In this document: positions 22,923 through 31,576 of the stretch, one piece after another
Layout of the letters: the number at the start of each line of letters is the position of its first letter
Numbering within the stretch: the first letter of the stretch is position 1
NCBI GenBank assembly: GCA_016288855.1
Contig: JAEELJ010000079.1
Span: 1 to 49,725 of the forward strand
DNA length: 49,725 nucleotides
Origin: Acholeplasmatales bacterium
Lineage (GTDB): Bacteria > Bacillota_I > Bacilli_A > Acholeplasmatales > Anaeroplasmataceae
Direction of reading: 5' to 3'
The notes under the pieces: generated by a model
Databases searched by the model: none
Seen by the model: the letters and a program-made list of their open reading frames with translations, nothing else
What the model was told of the DNA's origin: nothing
Translations under genes and position numbers: made by a program

Positions 22923-24218
22923 CTACTGTATCATTTTCTTCGCTTTACGCATGATTTCAGTTAAATGTATTTTAGATGTACATGTATATGAGCACATTCC
23001 ACATAAAATACATTTCTTTACTCCAAGCATTTTTAAAGCTTCCTTATCTTTATTCTTATAAGCTTGCATAATTAATACTGGTTGTAATCCACAAGGGCAA
23101 GAATATACACATGAAGCACACCTTACACAAGGCTCTTCCTTATAATTTTTTTCATTAAGGATAATACAAGATGTACATGCTTTAGTAATAACTGCATCAT
23201 CATTTAAAAGATTAGCACCCATCATAGGTCCACCTAGTATTACAACTTTGTTCTCATCACCCTTATATCCACCACATAATTCAATTAATTCCTTTAGTGA
23301 TGTACCAACTCTAATTCTAATATTTTGAGGTAATTTTATACCATCACCAGTTAATGTAAAATTTCTTTTTATAACTGGTAAATTAAATTTTACTGATTGA
23401 TATATTCCTGCAACAGTAGATACATTTAAAACCATAACTCCACTTTTAGCTGGAATAGAGCCTGGCTCTAAATCAAGATGTAATGCTGTTCTTAGCATCT
23501 CAAGCTCCCAACCCTGTGGATAATAATTACCAACCTTTATTACTTCTAAGTTTAGGTCTGGATATCTAAGCTTTGCCGCATTTAAACAATCATATAAATC
23601 TTCATATTTCTTTTTTATACAAATACAAACTCTTTTAGCTTTTAATACCTGCTTACAATACATTGCGCCAGTAAGTACTCTATCTGGATGCTCTAATATT
23701 ATTCTATGGTCAGCAGATAAATATGGCTCACATTCAACACCATTAATACAAATTGTATGAATTGGGTCATCTGTTTGAAATTTAATATATGTTGGGAATG
23801 ATGAACCACCAAGACCAACAGATGCTTGTTCTTTTAATATCTCAACAAATTCATCCTTTGTTAAAGCCTTTATTTCTTCATCTGTTCTTTCATGATATGA
23901 ATCTGATAATACATCCTTTTTATCATTTTTAATTTTTATAAAATCTACTAATTTTCCACATCTATGATATTTTTTTACTATCCCCTCTACAACACCTGAT
24001 ACAGTTGAATGAACTGGCTGTTCAAAAAAGGGGCCATGCCTTAATGCGATTTTATCTCCAATTTTGACATAGTCCCCTTCTTTTACTAGAACATCCCCCA
24101 CCTGACATCTAGCATTTTGAACTGCTAAATATACATATTCAGGATCAACGTATCTTATTGTAGGCATACTATCAGTAAATTTTTCAATATTTTTAATTGC
24201 TTTTGTCTTAGCGATCAT
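22923..24218 (-). CDS. rnfC: RNF electron transport complex subunit RnfC
   Basis: 431 residues. A barrel-sandwich N-terminal region (GDVLVKEGDYVKIGDKI) is followed by the FMN/NADH-binding core: GLGGSSFPTYIKF at about 135 and GVECEPYLSADHRIILE at about 160. A SLBB-like segment comes next. Two [4Fe-4S] motifs lie at the end: Cys364-367-370-374 (CVRCASCVYSC) and Cys403-406-409-413 (CILCGMCSYTC). RnfC is the peripheral NADH-side subunit. It is the first gene of rnfCDGEA-x-B, 39 bases after glyA, so cotranscription with glyA is possible. Confidence 0.95.
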   Translation of the reverse strand: MIAKTKAIKNIEKFTDSMPTIRYVDPEYVYLAVQNARCQVGDVLVKEGDYVKIGDKIALRHGPFFEQPVHSTVSGVVEGIVKKYHRCGKLVDFIKIKNDKKDVLSDSYHERTDEEIKALTKDEFVEILKEQASVGLGGSSFPTYIKFQTDDPIHTICINGVECEPYLSADHRIILEHPDRVLTGAMYCKQVLKAKRVCICIKKKYEDLYDCLNAAKLRYPDLNLEVIKVGNYYPQGWELEMLRTALHLDLEPGSIPAKSGVMVLNVSTVAGIYQSVKFNLPVIKRNFTLTGDGIKLPQNIRIRVGTSLKELIELCGGYKGDENKVVILGGPMMGANLLNDDAVITKACTSCIILNEKNYKEEPCVRCASCVYSCPCGLQPVLIMQAYKNKDKEALKMLGVKKCILCGMCSYTCTSKIHLTEIMRKAKKMIQ

Positions 24219-24257
24219 AATAGATGCCCTTCCTTCTTATAATTCTAGTTTATGAAA

Positions 24258-25508
24258 TTAAATATCGTATCCCTCTAAATAAGGATGTTTTTCATTTAAT
24301 GCCAATACTTCATTTCTTATTTCTTCTAATTTAGCTTCATCGTTTTTATTTCTTAATGCTTCATCAATTAGTCTTGCAACAGTTTTTAAATCCTCTTCCC
24401 TAAATCCTCTAGATGTAACTGCCGCAGTACCTAATCTTAAGCCTGATGTAATTGTAGGCTTTTGGGTATCATTTGGAATTGCATTTTTATTTGCAGTAAT
24501 ATTTACACTACCTAATATTTCTTCTGCTTCCTTACCAGTAATACCAACACTACCAAATATATCAACTAGGATTAAATGGTTATCAGTACCACCAGATACT
24601 AGCTTATATCCCCTATTATTTAATTCAGAAGCTAAAGCTTTACAATTCTTAATAATATTTGTGCCATATTCCTTAAATTCAGGAGATAATGCTTCCTTAA
24701 ATGCAACAGCCTTTGCAGCAATTACATGCATTAAAGGACCACCCTGAATACGTGGGAATACTGACGCATTAATCTTTTTAATTAATTCTTCACTATTAGT
24801 TAAAATCATACCACCTCTAGGTCCACGTAATGTCTTATGAGTAGTTGTTGTAACTATATCTGCATAATCACATGGATTTGGATGATTTCCTGTTGCAACA
24901 AGTCCAGCAATATGTGCCATATCTACCATTAAATATGCACCTACTAAATCTGCGATTTCTCTAAATTTCTTAAAATCTATAACTCTTGGATAAGCTGATG
25001 CTCCAGCTACAATTAGCTTTGGCTTATATTCTAAGGCTAATCTTTTTACTTCTTCATAATTAATATATCCATTATCATCAAGACCATAATTATAAGCCTT
25101 ATAAACAACACCTGAGAAATTTCTTGAATATCCGTGTGTTAAATGTCCACCAGCATCAAGTGACATTCCAAGTATTACATCACCAGGTACTAATACCGCA
25201 TTATATGCGGCCATATTAGCCTGTGCACCTGAATGTGGTTGTACATTTGCATATTTAACATTAAATAGCTTACAAGCACGTTCAATCGCAATTTCTTCAA
25301 CTCTATCTACATTAACACATCCACCATAATATCTCTTATTTGGATATCCTTCTGCATATTTGTTTGTAAGAATTGAGCCCTGTGCTTCTAATACAGCTCT
25401 AGATACAAAGTTTTCTGATGCAATAAGCTCAATATGAGTTCTTTGACGAGTTAATTCATCCTTAATTGCTGAATAAATTTCAGCATCTTGTTTTTTTAAT
25501 ATTTCCAT
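24258..25508 (-). CDS. glyA: Serine hydroxymethyltransferase
   Basis: 416 residues from the ATG at 25508, with GGAGGT 4-5 bases upstream; an ATG four codons earlier overlaps that site. Signatures are [11 protein letters not shown] near 26-36, [15 protein letters not shown] at 49-63, and the PLP lysine Lys225 in [14 protein letters not shown]. It interconverts serine and glycine, charging tetrahydrofolate with a one-carbon unit. The promoter overlaps a cre-like sequence. The rnf operon starts 39 bases downstream. Confidence 0.97.
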   Translation of the reverse strand: MEILKKQDAEIYSAIKDELTRQRTHIELIASENFVSRAVLEAQGSILTNKYAEGYPNKRYYGGCVNVDRVEEIAIERACKLFNVKYANVQPHSGAQANMAAYNAVLVPGDVILGMSLDAGGHLTHGYSRNFSGVVYKAYNYGLDDNGYINYEEVKRLALEYKPKLIVAGASAYPRVIDFKKFREIADLVGAYLMVDMAHIAGLVATGNHPNPCDYADIVTTTTHKTLRGPRGGMILTNSEELIKKINASVFPRIQGGPLMHVIAAKAVAFKEALSPEFKEYGTNIIKNCKALASELNNRGYKLVSGGTDNHLILVDIFGSVGITGKEAEEILGSVNITANKNAIPNDTQKPTITSGLRLGTAAVTSRGFREEDLKTVARLIDEALRNKNDEAKLEEIRNEVLALNEKHPYLEGYDI

Positions 25509-25537
25509 AAATACCTCCATAATCTCTCTATAATCGA

Positions 25538-25566
25538 ATTATACCACCTAAAAGCGTTTTCATAAA
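25538..25566 (-). promoter_or_regulatory. glyA promoter overlapping a cre-like palindrome
   Basis: TTTATG (25561-25566), 17-base spacer and TATAAT (25538-25543) preceded by TGG on the minus strand. The -35/spacer region contains TGAAAACGCTTTTA (25549-25562), close to the CcpA cre consensus and to the second operator-like site upstream of the pectate lyase. Confidence 0.55.
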
Positions 25567-25587
25567 CCCCTAATATAGATATTTTTT

Positions 25588-25616
25588 ATAAAAAAAGAGA
25601 ACAAAAGTTCTCTTTT
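25588..25616 (-). terminator. Terminator of the tocopherol-cyclase-like gene
   Basis: Stem AAAAGAGAAC/GTTCTCTTTT (25593-25616) with a T run on the minus strand, immediately after the stop codon. Confidence 0.85.
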
Positions 25617-25619
25617 CTA

Positions 25620-26765
25620 TTATTTATCATATTCACCGTATTCACAGCCTAAATTAGATACATCAATATCATCAATTAATACCCAATTTTTCTTCTCTTT
25701 TTTATATAATTTTATATTACCTGTTCCATTACCACCATTATTTAAATGATTATGACGCTTCATTCCATCTGGTGATTCATAATTAATTAAAATCATATCC
25801 TTCTTTTTACAACTAAAGTTAGTTTCTATCTTATATTTTCTATTACTTTGTGTAACGTGCCATATTACTAATTCATTAGTTTCTTCTTCACTAAATATAG
25901 TTTTAGGCTTCGTCCAAAACTTAGAAAAATTAAATTCTAATTCCTCACCTTCATAATAGAATGCACCTAAAAGCTTTCTATTTAATGGAATAAAATAGAT
26001 TTTAGGTCTCCCCCCTCCAATATCAAATACTGAATTAGTTAGCTTTTTATTTTGCAATTTAGAATAAAGGTTATTTGAAGATAGCCAAACCCAAGGGGAA
26101 GTGAATCCTCTACCCCAGTTTTTATCAGCATATCCATATGATCTTTCTTTAGTCACAATATATTCTTCATTATTGTAAAATATTGAACCACTATATAGAG
26201 TTTTCATACCTTCTGCATGCCAATACATTTCAAATGCTTTTATAAATCTAAAGAATGTTGATGCACCATAACCAACGTTAAATGCAATCTTTTTATCTAT
26301 TTTTAAATCCCATTCTATTAGGCCATCATTACACATCCATTCAGGATGATTAATACTATCTTTCACTAAAACTTTACCTCTAGTTTCGGTTTCTGATAAA
26401 TAACAATCATCAGCCAAAATAGAATATGGGGCCTTCTTATTTATTTTAATATCCTTTAATGAAAAAAATCTATGAAGCTGGCAGCTATCTTCTCCCCAGC
26501 ATCCAACATTAACCATTAAATATGAAGGCTTAATACCTTTTTCTTTATTCTCTTTTAACTGTCCAAATGTAGGATTATCACTTGCTAGGCTAGGGTTACA
26601 AATAAAAAATTCAATATAGAATGGCTTTTCTATACCTGTTTTCTTATTTATTGCAGTAAAGCTATGCCACCACCAATCATAACCTTTTCTTTTAAAAGGA
26701 CCTGTAAGCATAAATTGATTTCTTTTAATATCATGCTTATTAAACACACTATCACCTAAATTCAT
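25620..26765 (-). CDS. Tocopherol cyclase family-like protein
   Basis: 381 residues. The C-terminal half carries RSYGYADKNWGRGFTSPWVWLSS, the conserved YADKNWG segment of the tocopherol cyclase-like (lipocalin-related, beta-rich) family. The N-terminal half has GPFKRKGYDWWWHSF and an aromatic-rich pattern consistent with it. Bacterial members are mostly uncharacterised, and no tocopherol pathway is expected here. Start choice is open. ATG 26765 has no ribosome binding site. GTG 26747 has AGGTG five bases upstream and a possible TTTACA/TATTAT promoter whose -10 overlaps the ATG, which would give a 375-residue protein. No signal peptide is seen. Confidence 0.7.
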   Translation of the reverse strand: MNLGDSVFNKHDIKRNQFMLTGPFKRKGYDWWWHSFTAINKKTGIEKPFYIEFFICNPSLASDNPTFGQLKENKEKGIKPSYLMVNVGCWGEDSCQLHRFFSLKDIKINKKAPYSILADDCYLSETETRGKVLVKDSINHPEWMCNDGLIEWDLKIDKKIAFNVGYGASTFFRFIKAFEMYWHAEGMKTLYSGSIFYNNEEYIVTKERSYGYADKNWGRGFTSPWVWLSSNNLYSKLQNKKLTNSVFDIGGGRPKIYFIPLNRKLLGAFYYEGEELEFNFSKFWTKPKTIFSEEETNELVIWHVTQSNRKYKIETNFSCKKKDMILINYESPDGMKRHNHLNNGGNGTGNIKLYKKEKKNWVLIDDIDVSNLGCEYGEYDK

Positions 26766-26847
26766 AATATTTTTAGTTTTTATCTTGTAAACTCATATTT
26801 ATATTATATTCTTAATAAATCAAAAAATAAATGAAATTTGAAGCATT

Positions 26848-26884
26848 ATAAAACAAAAATGGCACGATTTTATTCGTACCATTT
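26848..26884 (-). terminator. Terminator of kduD
   Basis: Stem AAATGGTACGA/TCGTGCCATTT (one wobble pair, 26857-26884), loop of six, followed on the minus strand by TTGTTTT. Confidence 0.8.
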
Positions 26885-26895
26885 AAAATATAAAA

Positions 26896-27651
26896 TTATC
26901 TAGCTAACCAACCACCGTCAACTGCGATAGTAAAACCATTTACATAATTAGATGCATCAGATGCTAAGAATATAGCAGCACCCATTAAATCCTCTGGCTT
27001 ACCCCAGCGTGCTTGTGGAATTCTTTCTAAGATAGCCTCATATCTATCCTTATCCTCTTGAATTTGCTTAGTGTTATTAGTCTCCATATATCCAGGAGCA
27101 ATACCATTAACATTAATGCCATATTGTGCCCATTCATTACATAAGGCTCTTGTTAGGCCTAAGATTGCTGATTTAGATGCAGTATATGCTGGAACTCTTA
27201 TACCACCCTGATAAGATAGCATTGAACAAATGTTAATTATTTTTGCAGGTCTCTTATTTAAAATATTATATTTAGCAAATGCTTGTGATAAGAAGAATAC
27301 TACATTTTCATTAACATTAATAACCTTCATCCAATCTTCTTCTGTAACATCTATTGCATCGCATCTTAAAATCATACCTGCATTATTAACTAAAATATCA
27401 GCACTACCAAACGCATTAACGGCACCTTCAATAATAGAATTTATAACTGATGTAGAAGATAAATCCGCTCTAACCTCAGCAAATTTTCCCCCTACCTTTT
27501 CAACTAAAGCCTTAGTTTCTTCGCAATCACGTCTTGCAACACCTACAATGTTTGCACCAGCCTCTGCATAAGCTACGCAAATAGCTTGACCAAGTCCTGT
27601 GTTTGCTCCTGTGATAATTGCTGTTTTTCCTGTTAAATCAAATAGCTTCAT
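26896..27651 (-). CDS. kduD: KduD-like 2-deoxy-D-gluconate 3-dehydrogenase / 2-dehydro-3-deoxy-D-gluconate 5-dehydrogenase
   Basis: 251 residues from the ATG at 27651, set by GGAGGT 4-5 bases upstream. It is a classical short-chain dehydrogenase: cofactor motif TGANTGLG at 14-21, NNAG at 89-92, and catalytic Ser143, Tyr156 and Lys160. The C-terminal ARWGKPEDLMGAAIFLASDASNYVNGFTIAVDGGWLAR pattern is characteristic of KduD. KduD reduces 2,5-diketo-3-deoxygluconate in the pectin/uronate pathway, which fits the pectate lyase elsewhere in the window. KduI and KdgK/A are not seen here. It is monocistronic with its own promoter and terminator. Confidence 0.87.
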   Translation of the reverse strand: MKLFDLTGKTAIITGANTGLGQAICVAYAEAGANIVGVARRDCEETKALVEKVGGKFAEVRADLSSTSVINSIIEGAVNAFGSADILVNNAGMILRCDAIDVTEEDWMKVINVNENVVFFLSQAFAKYNILNKRPAKIINICSMLSYQGGIRVPAYTASKSAILGLTRALCNEWAQYGINVNGIAPGYMETNNTKQIQEDKDRYEAILERIPQARWGKPEDLMGAAIFLASDASNYVNGFTIAVDGGWLAR

Positions 27652-27681
27652 AAATACCTCCATTTCAACTACTCCTAATCA

Positions 27682-27709
27682 ATTATAACATAGATAATTT
27701 TATTTCAAA
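27682..27709 (-). promoter_or_regulatory. Promoter of kduD
   Basis: TTTGAA (27704-27709), 16-base spacer, perfect TATAAT (27682-27687), minus strand. Confidence 0.55.
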
Positions 27710-27994
27710 GAGAAAAAGAAAAGACCCCAACAAGACAAAGGGTCATTCCAGCTATATTTTCGTGTATTTTTGTTAATGTGATTTAGATTGTTTTGTTTGT
27801 TATTGAGTTTAACTATTGGTTAAATTTGTTTGGATGTCTTGTTTATTTCTTTTATGGTTTTGTTTTTTAGCGAGGAAACGCTAATCTTTTCTTAAAAAGA
27901 TAAAATCAGTAAACTTTCTTCCACTATTTACAATTACAATTATAAATAGAGTATGTAGACAAATGTAGGACAAAGAAAAAAATAATTAAAAATA
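27710..27994. other. Unassigned intergenic stretch with hairpins, possible small RNA
   Basis: About 285 bases without a gene between rplQ and kduD. A hairpin with stem GACCC/GGGTC (27723-27744) is followed on the minus strand by TTTTCTTTTT, terminator-like. A second hairpin TTAGCG/CGCTAA (27867-27884, loop AGGAAA) is followed on the plus strand by a T-rich tail. No reading frame with a ribosome binding site is convincing on either strand. No known RNA family could be matched by eye. Confidence 0.3.
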
Positions 27995-28021
27995 ATAAAA
28001 AAGACCTAGAAAATCTAGGTC
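27995..28021 (-). terminator. Terminator of the infA-rplQ operon
   Basis: Stem GACCTAGA/TCTAGGTC (28003-28021) followed by six T on the minus strand, 14 bases after the rplQ stop. Confidence 0.88.
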
Positions 28022-28034
28022 AATTTAATAACAA

Positions 28035-28394
28035 TTAGTCAACAAATTCGATAATTGCCATAGGAGCTGAATCTCCACGACGGAAACCAGTCTTGATTAC
28101 ACGAGTGTAACCACCGTTACGGCTTGCAAACTTAGGAGCTATTTCATTGAATAACTTCTGTAATGCATAATTACCTTGTTCATCCTTTTCAAAACGAATG
28201 AATGAAGCTGCCTGACGACGAGAATGTAATGTATTAGTCTTTCCTAATGTAACCATCTTGTCAGCAAGTCTCTTTAATTCTTTTGCCTTTGTTAAAGTAG
28301 TCTCAATCTTACCATTTAAGATTAAATCAGTTACTAAATCACGTAATAATGCTTTTCTCTGATCTGAGCTACGGCGTAGTCTACTATATGCCAT
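28035..28394 (-). CDS. rplQ: 50S ribosomal protein L17
   Basis: 119 residues, full length. Family signatures are [23 protein letters not shown] at the N-terminus, [20 protein letters not shown] in the middle and [25 protein letters not shown] at the end. It is the last gene of the alpha-operon segment and lies near the exit tunnel in the ribosome. The ATG has an AGGAG site upstream. Confidence 0.98.
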   Translation of the reverse strand: MAYSRLRRSSDQRKALLRDLVTDLILNGKIETTLTKAKELKRLADKMVTLGKTNTLHSRRQAASFIRFEKDEQGNYALQKLFNEIAPKFASRNGGYTRVIKTGFRRGDSAPMAIIEFVD

Positions 28395-28414
28395 GTTGCT
28401 TATTTCTCCTTTAA

Positions 28415-29398
28415 TTAATTTTTCTTGAAGCTTAGGCCATACTTCTCAAGTTCTTCTTTAATTTCCTTTAAAGACTTTCTACCAAGGTTACGAACCTTAA
28501 TCATGTCTTCTTCAGTCTTTTCAGAAAGTTCACCGATTGTATTAATGCCAGCTCTCTTTAAGCAGTTATAAGAACGAACTGATAATCCTTCAAGATCATC
28601 AATTGTCATATCCTTTGTATGCTTCTGATTGTCATCTTCAGTTTCAACCATAAAATCAGTACCTGCAATTTGTTCATTTAAGCCAGCTAAAACATTTAAA
28701 TGATCAATCATCATCTTAGATGCCATAGCGATAGCTTCCTTTGCAGTAATTGACTTGTCAGTTGTAACTTCAATAGTTAATTTATCAAATGAAGCAACAT
28801 TAACGTTCTTAACTCTTGTCTTTTCAACGTTAAATGCTACATTTTCAATAGGAGTGTAGATTGAATCAATTGAAATCCAACCATCAACATCCTTATAATC
28901 CTGATCTTCAAGATATTCTTTATTTTGTACAGATGAAACGAAACCAACTCCACGACGGATAGTTAGTTGCATATGAAGATGTCCACCCTTTGCAAGTGTA
29001 CAAATATGCTGATCTGGGTTACAAATTACAACATCATTATCATGAACGATATCTGCAGCTGTAACTTCTCCCTCGCCATCCTTAATAATCTCAACACTTT
29101 GAGAATAATTAGGGTCATCTGAATCAACCTTTAAAACAACCTTCTTTAAGTTAAGAATGATTGTAATTACATCTTCAACAATTCCATCAACATTTTGGAA
29201 TTCATGTTGAGCCCCGTCAATTTTTACGTTAACGAATGCTGCACCAGGTAAAGATGATAATAGAGTTCTTCTAATAGCATTTCCTAGTGTAATACCGAAG
29301 CCTCTTTCAAGAGGTGTGATAACAAATTTACCAACGCTCTTGTCTTCGCTTTCGTATTCTACAAGTGCATTTGGTTTTTCAAATTTTAAATCTTTCAT
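28415..29398 (-). CDS. rpoA: DNA-directed RNA polymerase subunit alpha
   Basis: 327 residues. The N-terminal dimerisation domain includes [24 protein letters not shown] (about 28-51). The C-terminal domain (about 255-325) has [38 protein letters not shown], the UP-element and activator-binding helices. The start is fixed by GGGAGG. It scaffolds RNA polymerase assembly. An 85-base AT-rich gap separates it from rpsK. Confidence 0.98.
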   Translation of the reverse strand: MKDLKFEKPNALVEYESEDKSVGKFVITPLERGFGITLGNAIRRTLLSSLPGAAFVNVKIDGAQHEFQNVDGIVEDVITIILNLKKVVLKVDSDDPNYSQSVEIIKDGEGEVTAADIVHDNDVVICNPDQHICTLAKGGHLHMQLTIRRGVGFVSSVQNKEYLEDQDYKDVDGWISIDSIYTPIENVAFNVEKTRVKNVNVASFDKLTIEVTTDKSITAKEAIAMASKMMIDHLNVLAGLNEQIAGTDFMVETEDDNQKHTKDMTIDDLEGLSVRSYNCLKRAGINTIGELSEKTEEDMIKVRNLGRKSLKEIKEELEKYGLSFKKN

Positions 29399-29483
29399 TA
29401 ATGGGCCTCCCTTGATTTTTTATAAAACTTTAATACTAATTACTAAAATATTAAATTATAAACTTCTAAATTCCAAAATAATC

Positions 29484-29867
29484 CTATCCACGAGGACGCT
29501 TTGGTGGACGACAACCATTGTGTGGTACTGGTGTAGCATCTGAAATTGAAGTAATTTCAAGACCTGCAACTGTTAAAGAACGAATTGCAGCTTCACGGCC
29601 CTGTCCTGGACCCTTAACTGTTACATCAACCTTTGCAACGCCTTGGTCTACTGCAGACTTAGCAGCAGCTTCAGCAGCCATCTGTGCAGCGAAAGGAGTT
29701 GACTTACGGCTACCCTTGAAACCTAATGCTCCAGCACTTGACCAAGAGATTACATTTCCCTGTGGGTCAGTGATAGTAACGATTGTATTATTGAATGTTG
29801 AGTGAATATGAGCAACACCAACTGGGGTATTTCTCTTCACACGCTTCTTTGTAACTTTACGTGCCAT
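29484..29867 (-). CDS. rpsK: 30S ribosomal protein S11
   Basis: 127 residues with [42 protein letters not shown] and the C-terminal [13 protein letters not shown] signature. Full length. It follows rpsM by 19 bases with a GAGGAGG ribosome binding site. It is a platform protein of the small subunit. Confidence 0.98.
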   Translation of the reverse strand: MARKVTKKRVKRNTPVGVAHIHSTFNNTIVTITDPQGNVISWSSAGALGFKGSRKSTPFAAQMAAEAAAKSAVDQGVAKVDVTVKGPGQGREAAIRSLTVAGLEITSISDATPVPHNGCRPPKRPRG

Positions 29868-29886
29868 AGTGTTCTATTTCCTCCTC

Positions 29887-30252
29887 TTACTTCTTATGGT
29901 TAGCGATAGTACGCTTTGGTCCCTTACGAGTACGTGCGTTATTTCTTGTATTCTGTCCACGAACTGGTAAGCCTCTTCTATGTCTCATACCTCTGTATGA
30001 ACCAATTTCCATTAATCTCTTAATGTTTAATGCAACTTCTCTTCTTAAGTCGCCTTCTACTTTAATCTTAGCTACTTCAGAACGAATCTTACTTAATTGT
30101 TCTTCAGTTAAATCCTTAACGCGGATGTCTTCAGAAACTCCTGCGTTCTTTAAAATATTTTCAGCTGTAGTTTCACCAATACCATAGATGTATTGTAATG
30201 AAATAACAACTCTTTTTTCATTTGGAATATCTACTCCTGCAATACGAGCCAT
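29887..30252 (-). CDS. rpsM: 30S ribosomal protein S13
   Basis: 121 residues: [25 protein letters not shown] at the start, [19 protein letters not shown] and the basic tail [17 protein letters not shown]. Full length. It forms intersubunit bridges and contacts tRNA in the small-subunit head. It follows rpmJ by 20 bases. Confidence 0.98.
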   Translation of the reverse strand: MARIAGVDIPNEKRVVISLQYIYGIGETTAENILKNAGVSEDIRVKDLTEEQLSKIRSEVAKIKVEGDLRREVALNIKRLMEIGSYRGMRHRRGLPVRGQNTRNNARTRKGPKRTIANHKK

Positions 30253-30272
30253 TTCTTCTAACCTCCTACTTT

Positions 30273-30386
30273 TTAGCCTTGTCTCTGCTTATGTTTTGGA
30301 TTTTCACAAATTACCATTACGCGTCCCTTACGCTTAATTACTTTACATTTAGGACAAATGGGTTTTACTGATGGTCTAACTTTCAT
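30273..30386 (-). CDS. rpmJ: 50S ribosomal protein L36
   Basis: 37 residues read from the ATG at 30386: [20 protein letters not shown], then [17 protein letters not shown]. The zinc-binding Cys-x2-Cys-x12-Cys-x4-His pattern of C+ type L36 is complete. It lies in the canonical infA-rpmJ-rpsM order with GGAGGAAAT upstream. Confidence 0.96.
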   Translation of the reverse strand: MKVRPSVKPICPKCKVIKRKGRVMVICENPKHKQRQG

Positions 30387-30403
30387 GTTTAATTTCCTCC
30401 ATT

Positions 30404-30625
30404 TTATTTATGTCTGTAAGTAATTCTGCCACGTGTTAAATCGTATGGTGATAACTCAATAGTTACCTTATCACCTGGTAAAATGCGTATGTTATTCATG
30501 CGGATTTTACCAGAAACGTGTGCATTTACTTGATGACCGTTTTCTAATGTTACTATAAATTGTGTATTGGGTAAAACTTCCTCAACAATGCCTTCTAATT
30601 CAATAACATCTTCTTTTTTTGCCAT
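30404..30625 (-). CDS. infA: Translation initiation factor IF-1
   Basis: 73 residues from the ATG at 30625 (AGGAGG about 10 bases upstream; a longer frame to 30700 has no site). The OB fold shows [36 protein letters not shown] and [16 protein letters not shown], the full IF-1 pattern. It is the first gene of infA-rpmJ-rpsM-rpsK-rpoA-rplQ. About 165 bases of leader with a possible attenuator precede it. No map gene lies between adk and infA. Confidence 0.97.
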   Translation of the reverse strand: MAKKEDVIELEGIVEEVLPNTQFIVTLENGHQVNAHVSGKIRMNNIRILPGDKVTIELSPYDLTRGRITYRHK

Positions 30626-30682
30626 ATAGAATAAGCCTCCTAATTCATTAATGTGTAGTTCCATACAAATTAATCTACACAA

Positions 30683-30698
30683 GACCAGTATACTGATC
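30683..30698. promoter_or_regulatory. Near-palindrome upstream of infA
   Basis: GACCAGTATACTGATC (plus strand) is a 16-base inverted repeat with one wobble/mismatch, 57 bases ahead of the infA start. It contains TATACT on the minus strand, so it could be a -10 region or an operator. No strong -35 accompanies it. Confidence 0.3.
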
Positions 30699-30734
30699 AC
30701 AACAAATTATATATTGTTACATATATAAAACATT

Positions 30735-30766
30735 AAAAATCAGCATGGACTATGCTGAATCAACAT
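30735..30766 (-). promoter_or_regulatory. Possible attenuator with 8-codon ORF in the infA leader
   Basis: A terminator-like hairpin with stem TCAGCAT/ATGCTGA (30740-30758, 5-base loop) is followed by TTTTT on the minus strand. Overlapping it exactly is a mini-ORF from ATG 30766 to TGA 30740-30742, encoding MLIQHSPC, with AAGGAG 4 bases upstream. An extended -10 promoter element lies about 30 bases further upstream. The arrangement resembles translation-dependent attenuation. Alternatively the hairpin is simply a second terminator for adk. Confidence 0.4.
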
Positions 30767-30794
30767 GATACTCCTTATAGCAAGGCAATTAAGT

Positions 30795-30803
30795 ATTATA
30801 ACA
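30795..30803 (-). promoter_or_regulatory. Extended -10 promoter element ahead of the infA leader
   Basis: TGTTATAAT on the minus strand: a perfect TATAAT (30795-30800) with the TGn extension. The -35 region is weak. Confidence 0.45.
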
Positions 30804-30840
30804 CCTATTTATCTAAAAAGGAATACCATGTATTACAACA

Positions 30841-30895
30841 TTTTGCAAAAAGTTTCTTTTTCTTACGAAGTAAGAAACTTTTGCAAAATTTTTTT
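30841..30895. terminator. Long hairpin after adk, likely (bidirectional) terminator
   Basis: Arms TTTTGCAAAAAGTTTC (30841-30856) and GAAACTTTTGCAAAA (30874-30888), with an inner TTAC/GTAA stem and CGAA/TTCG loop. On the plus strand it is followed by seven T. On the minus strand the stem GTTTC/GAAAC is followed by TTTTT. It probably ends the rpsJ-adk transcript. Confidence 0.65.
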
Positions 30896-30921
30896 AATTT
30901 TTATGAAACTGAACCTCAAAA

Positions 30922-31569
<648 letters not shown>

Positions 31570-31576
31570 TTATCTC

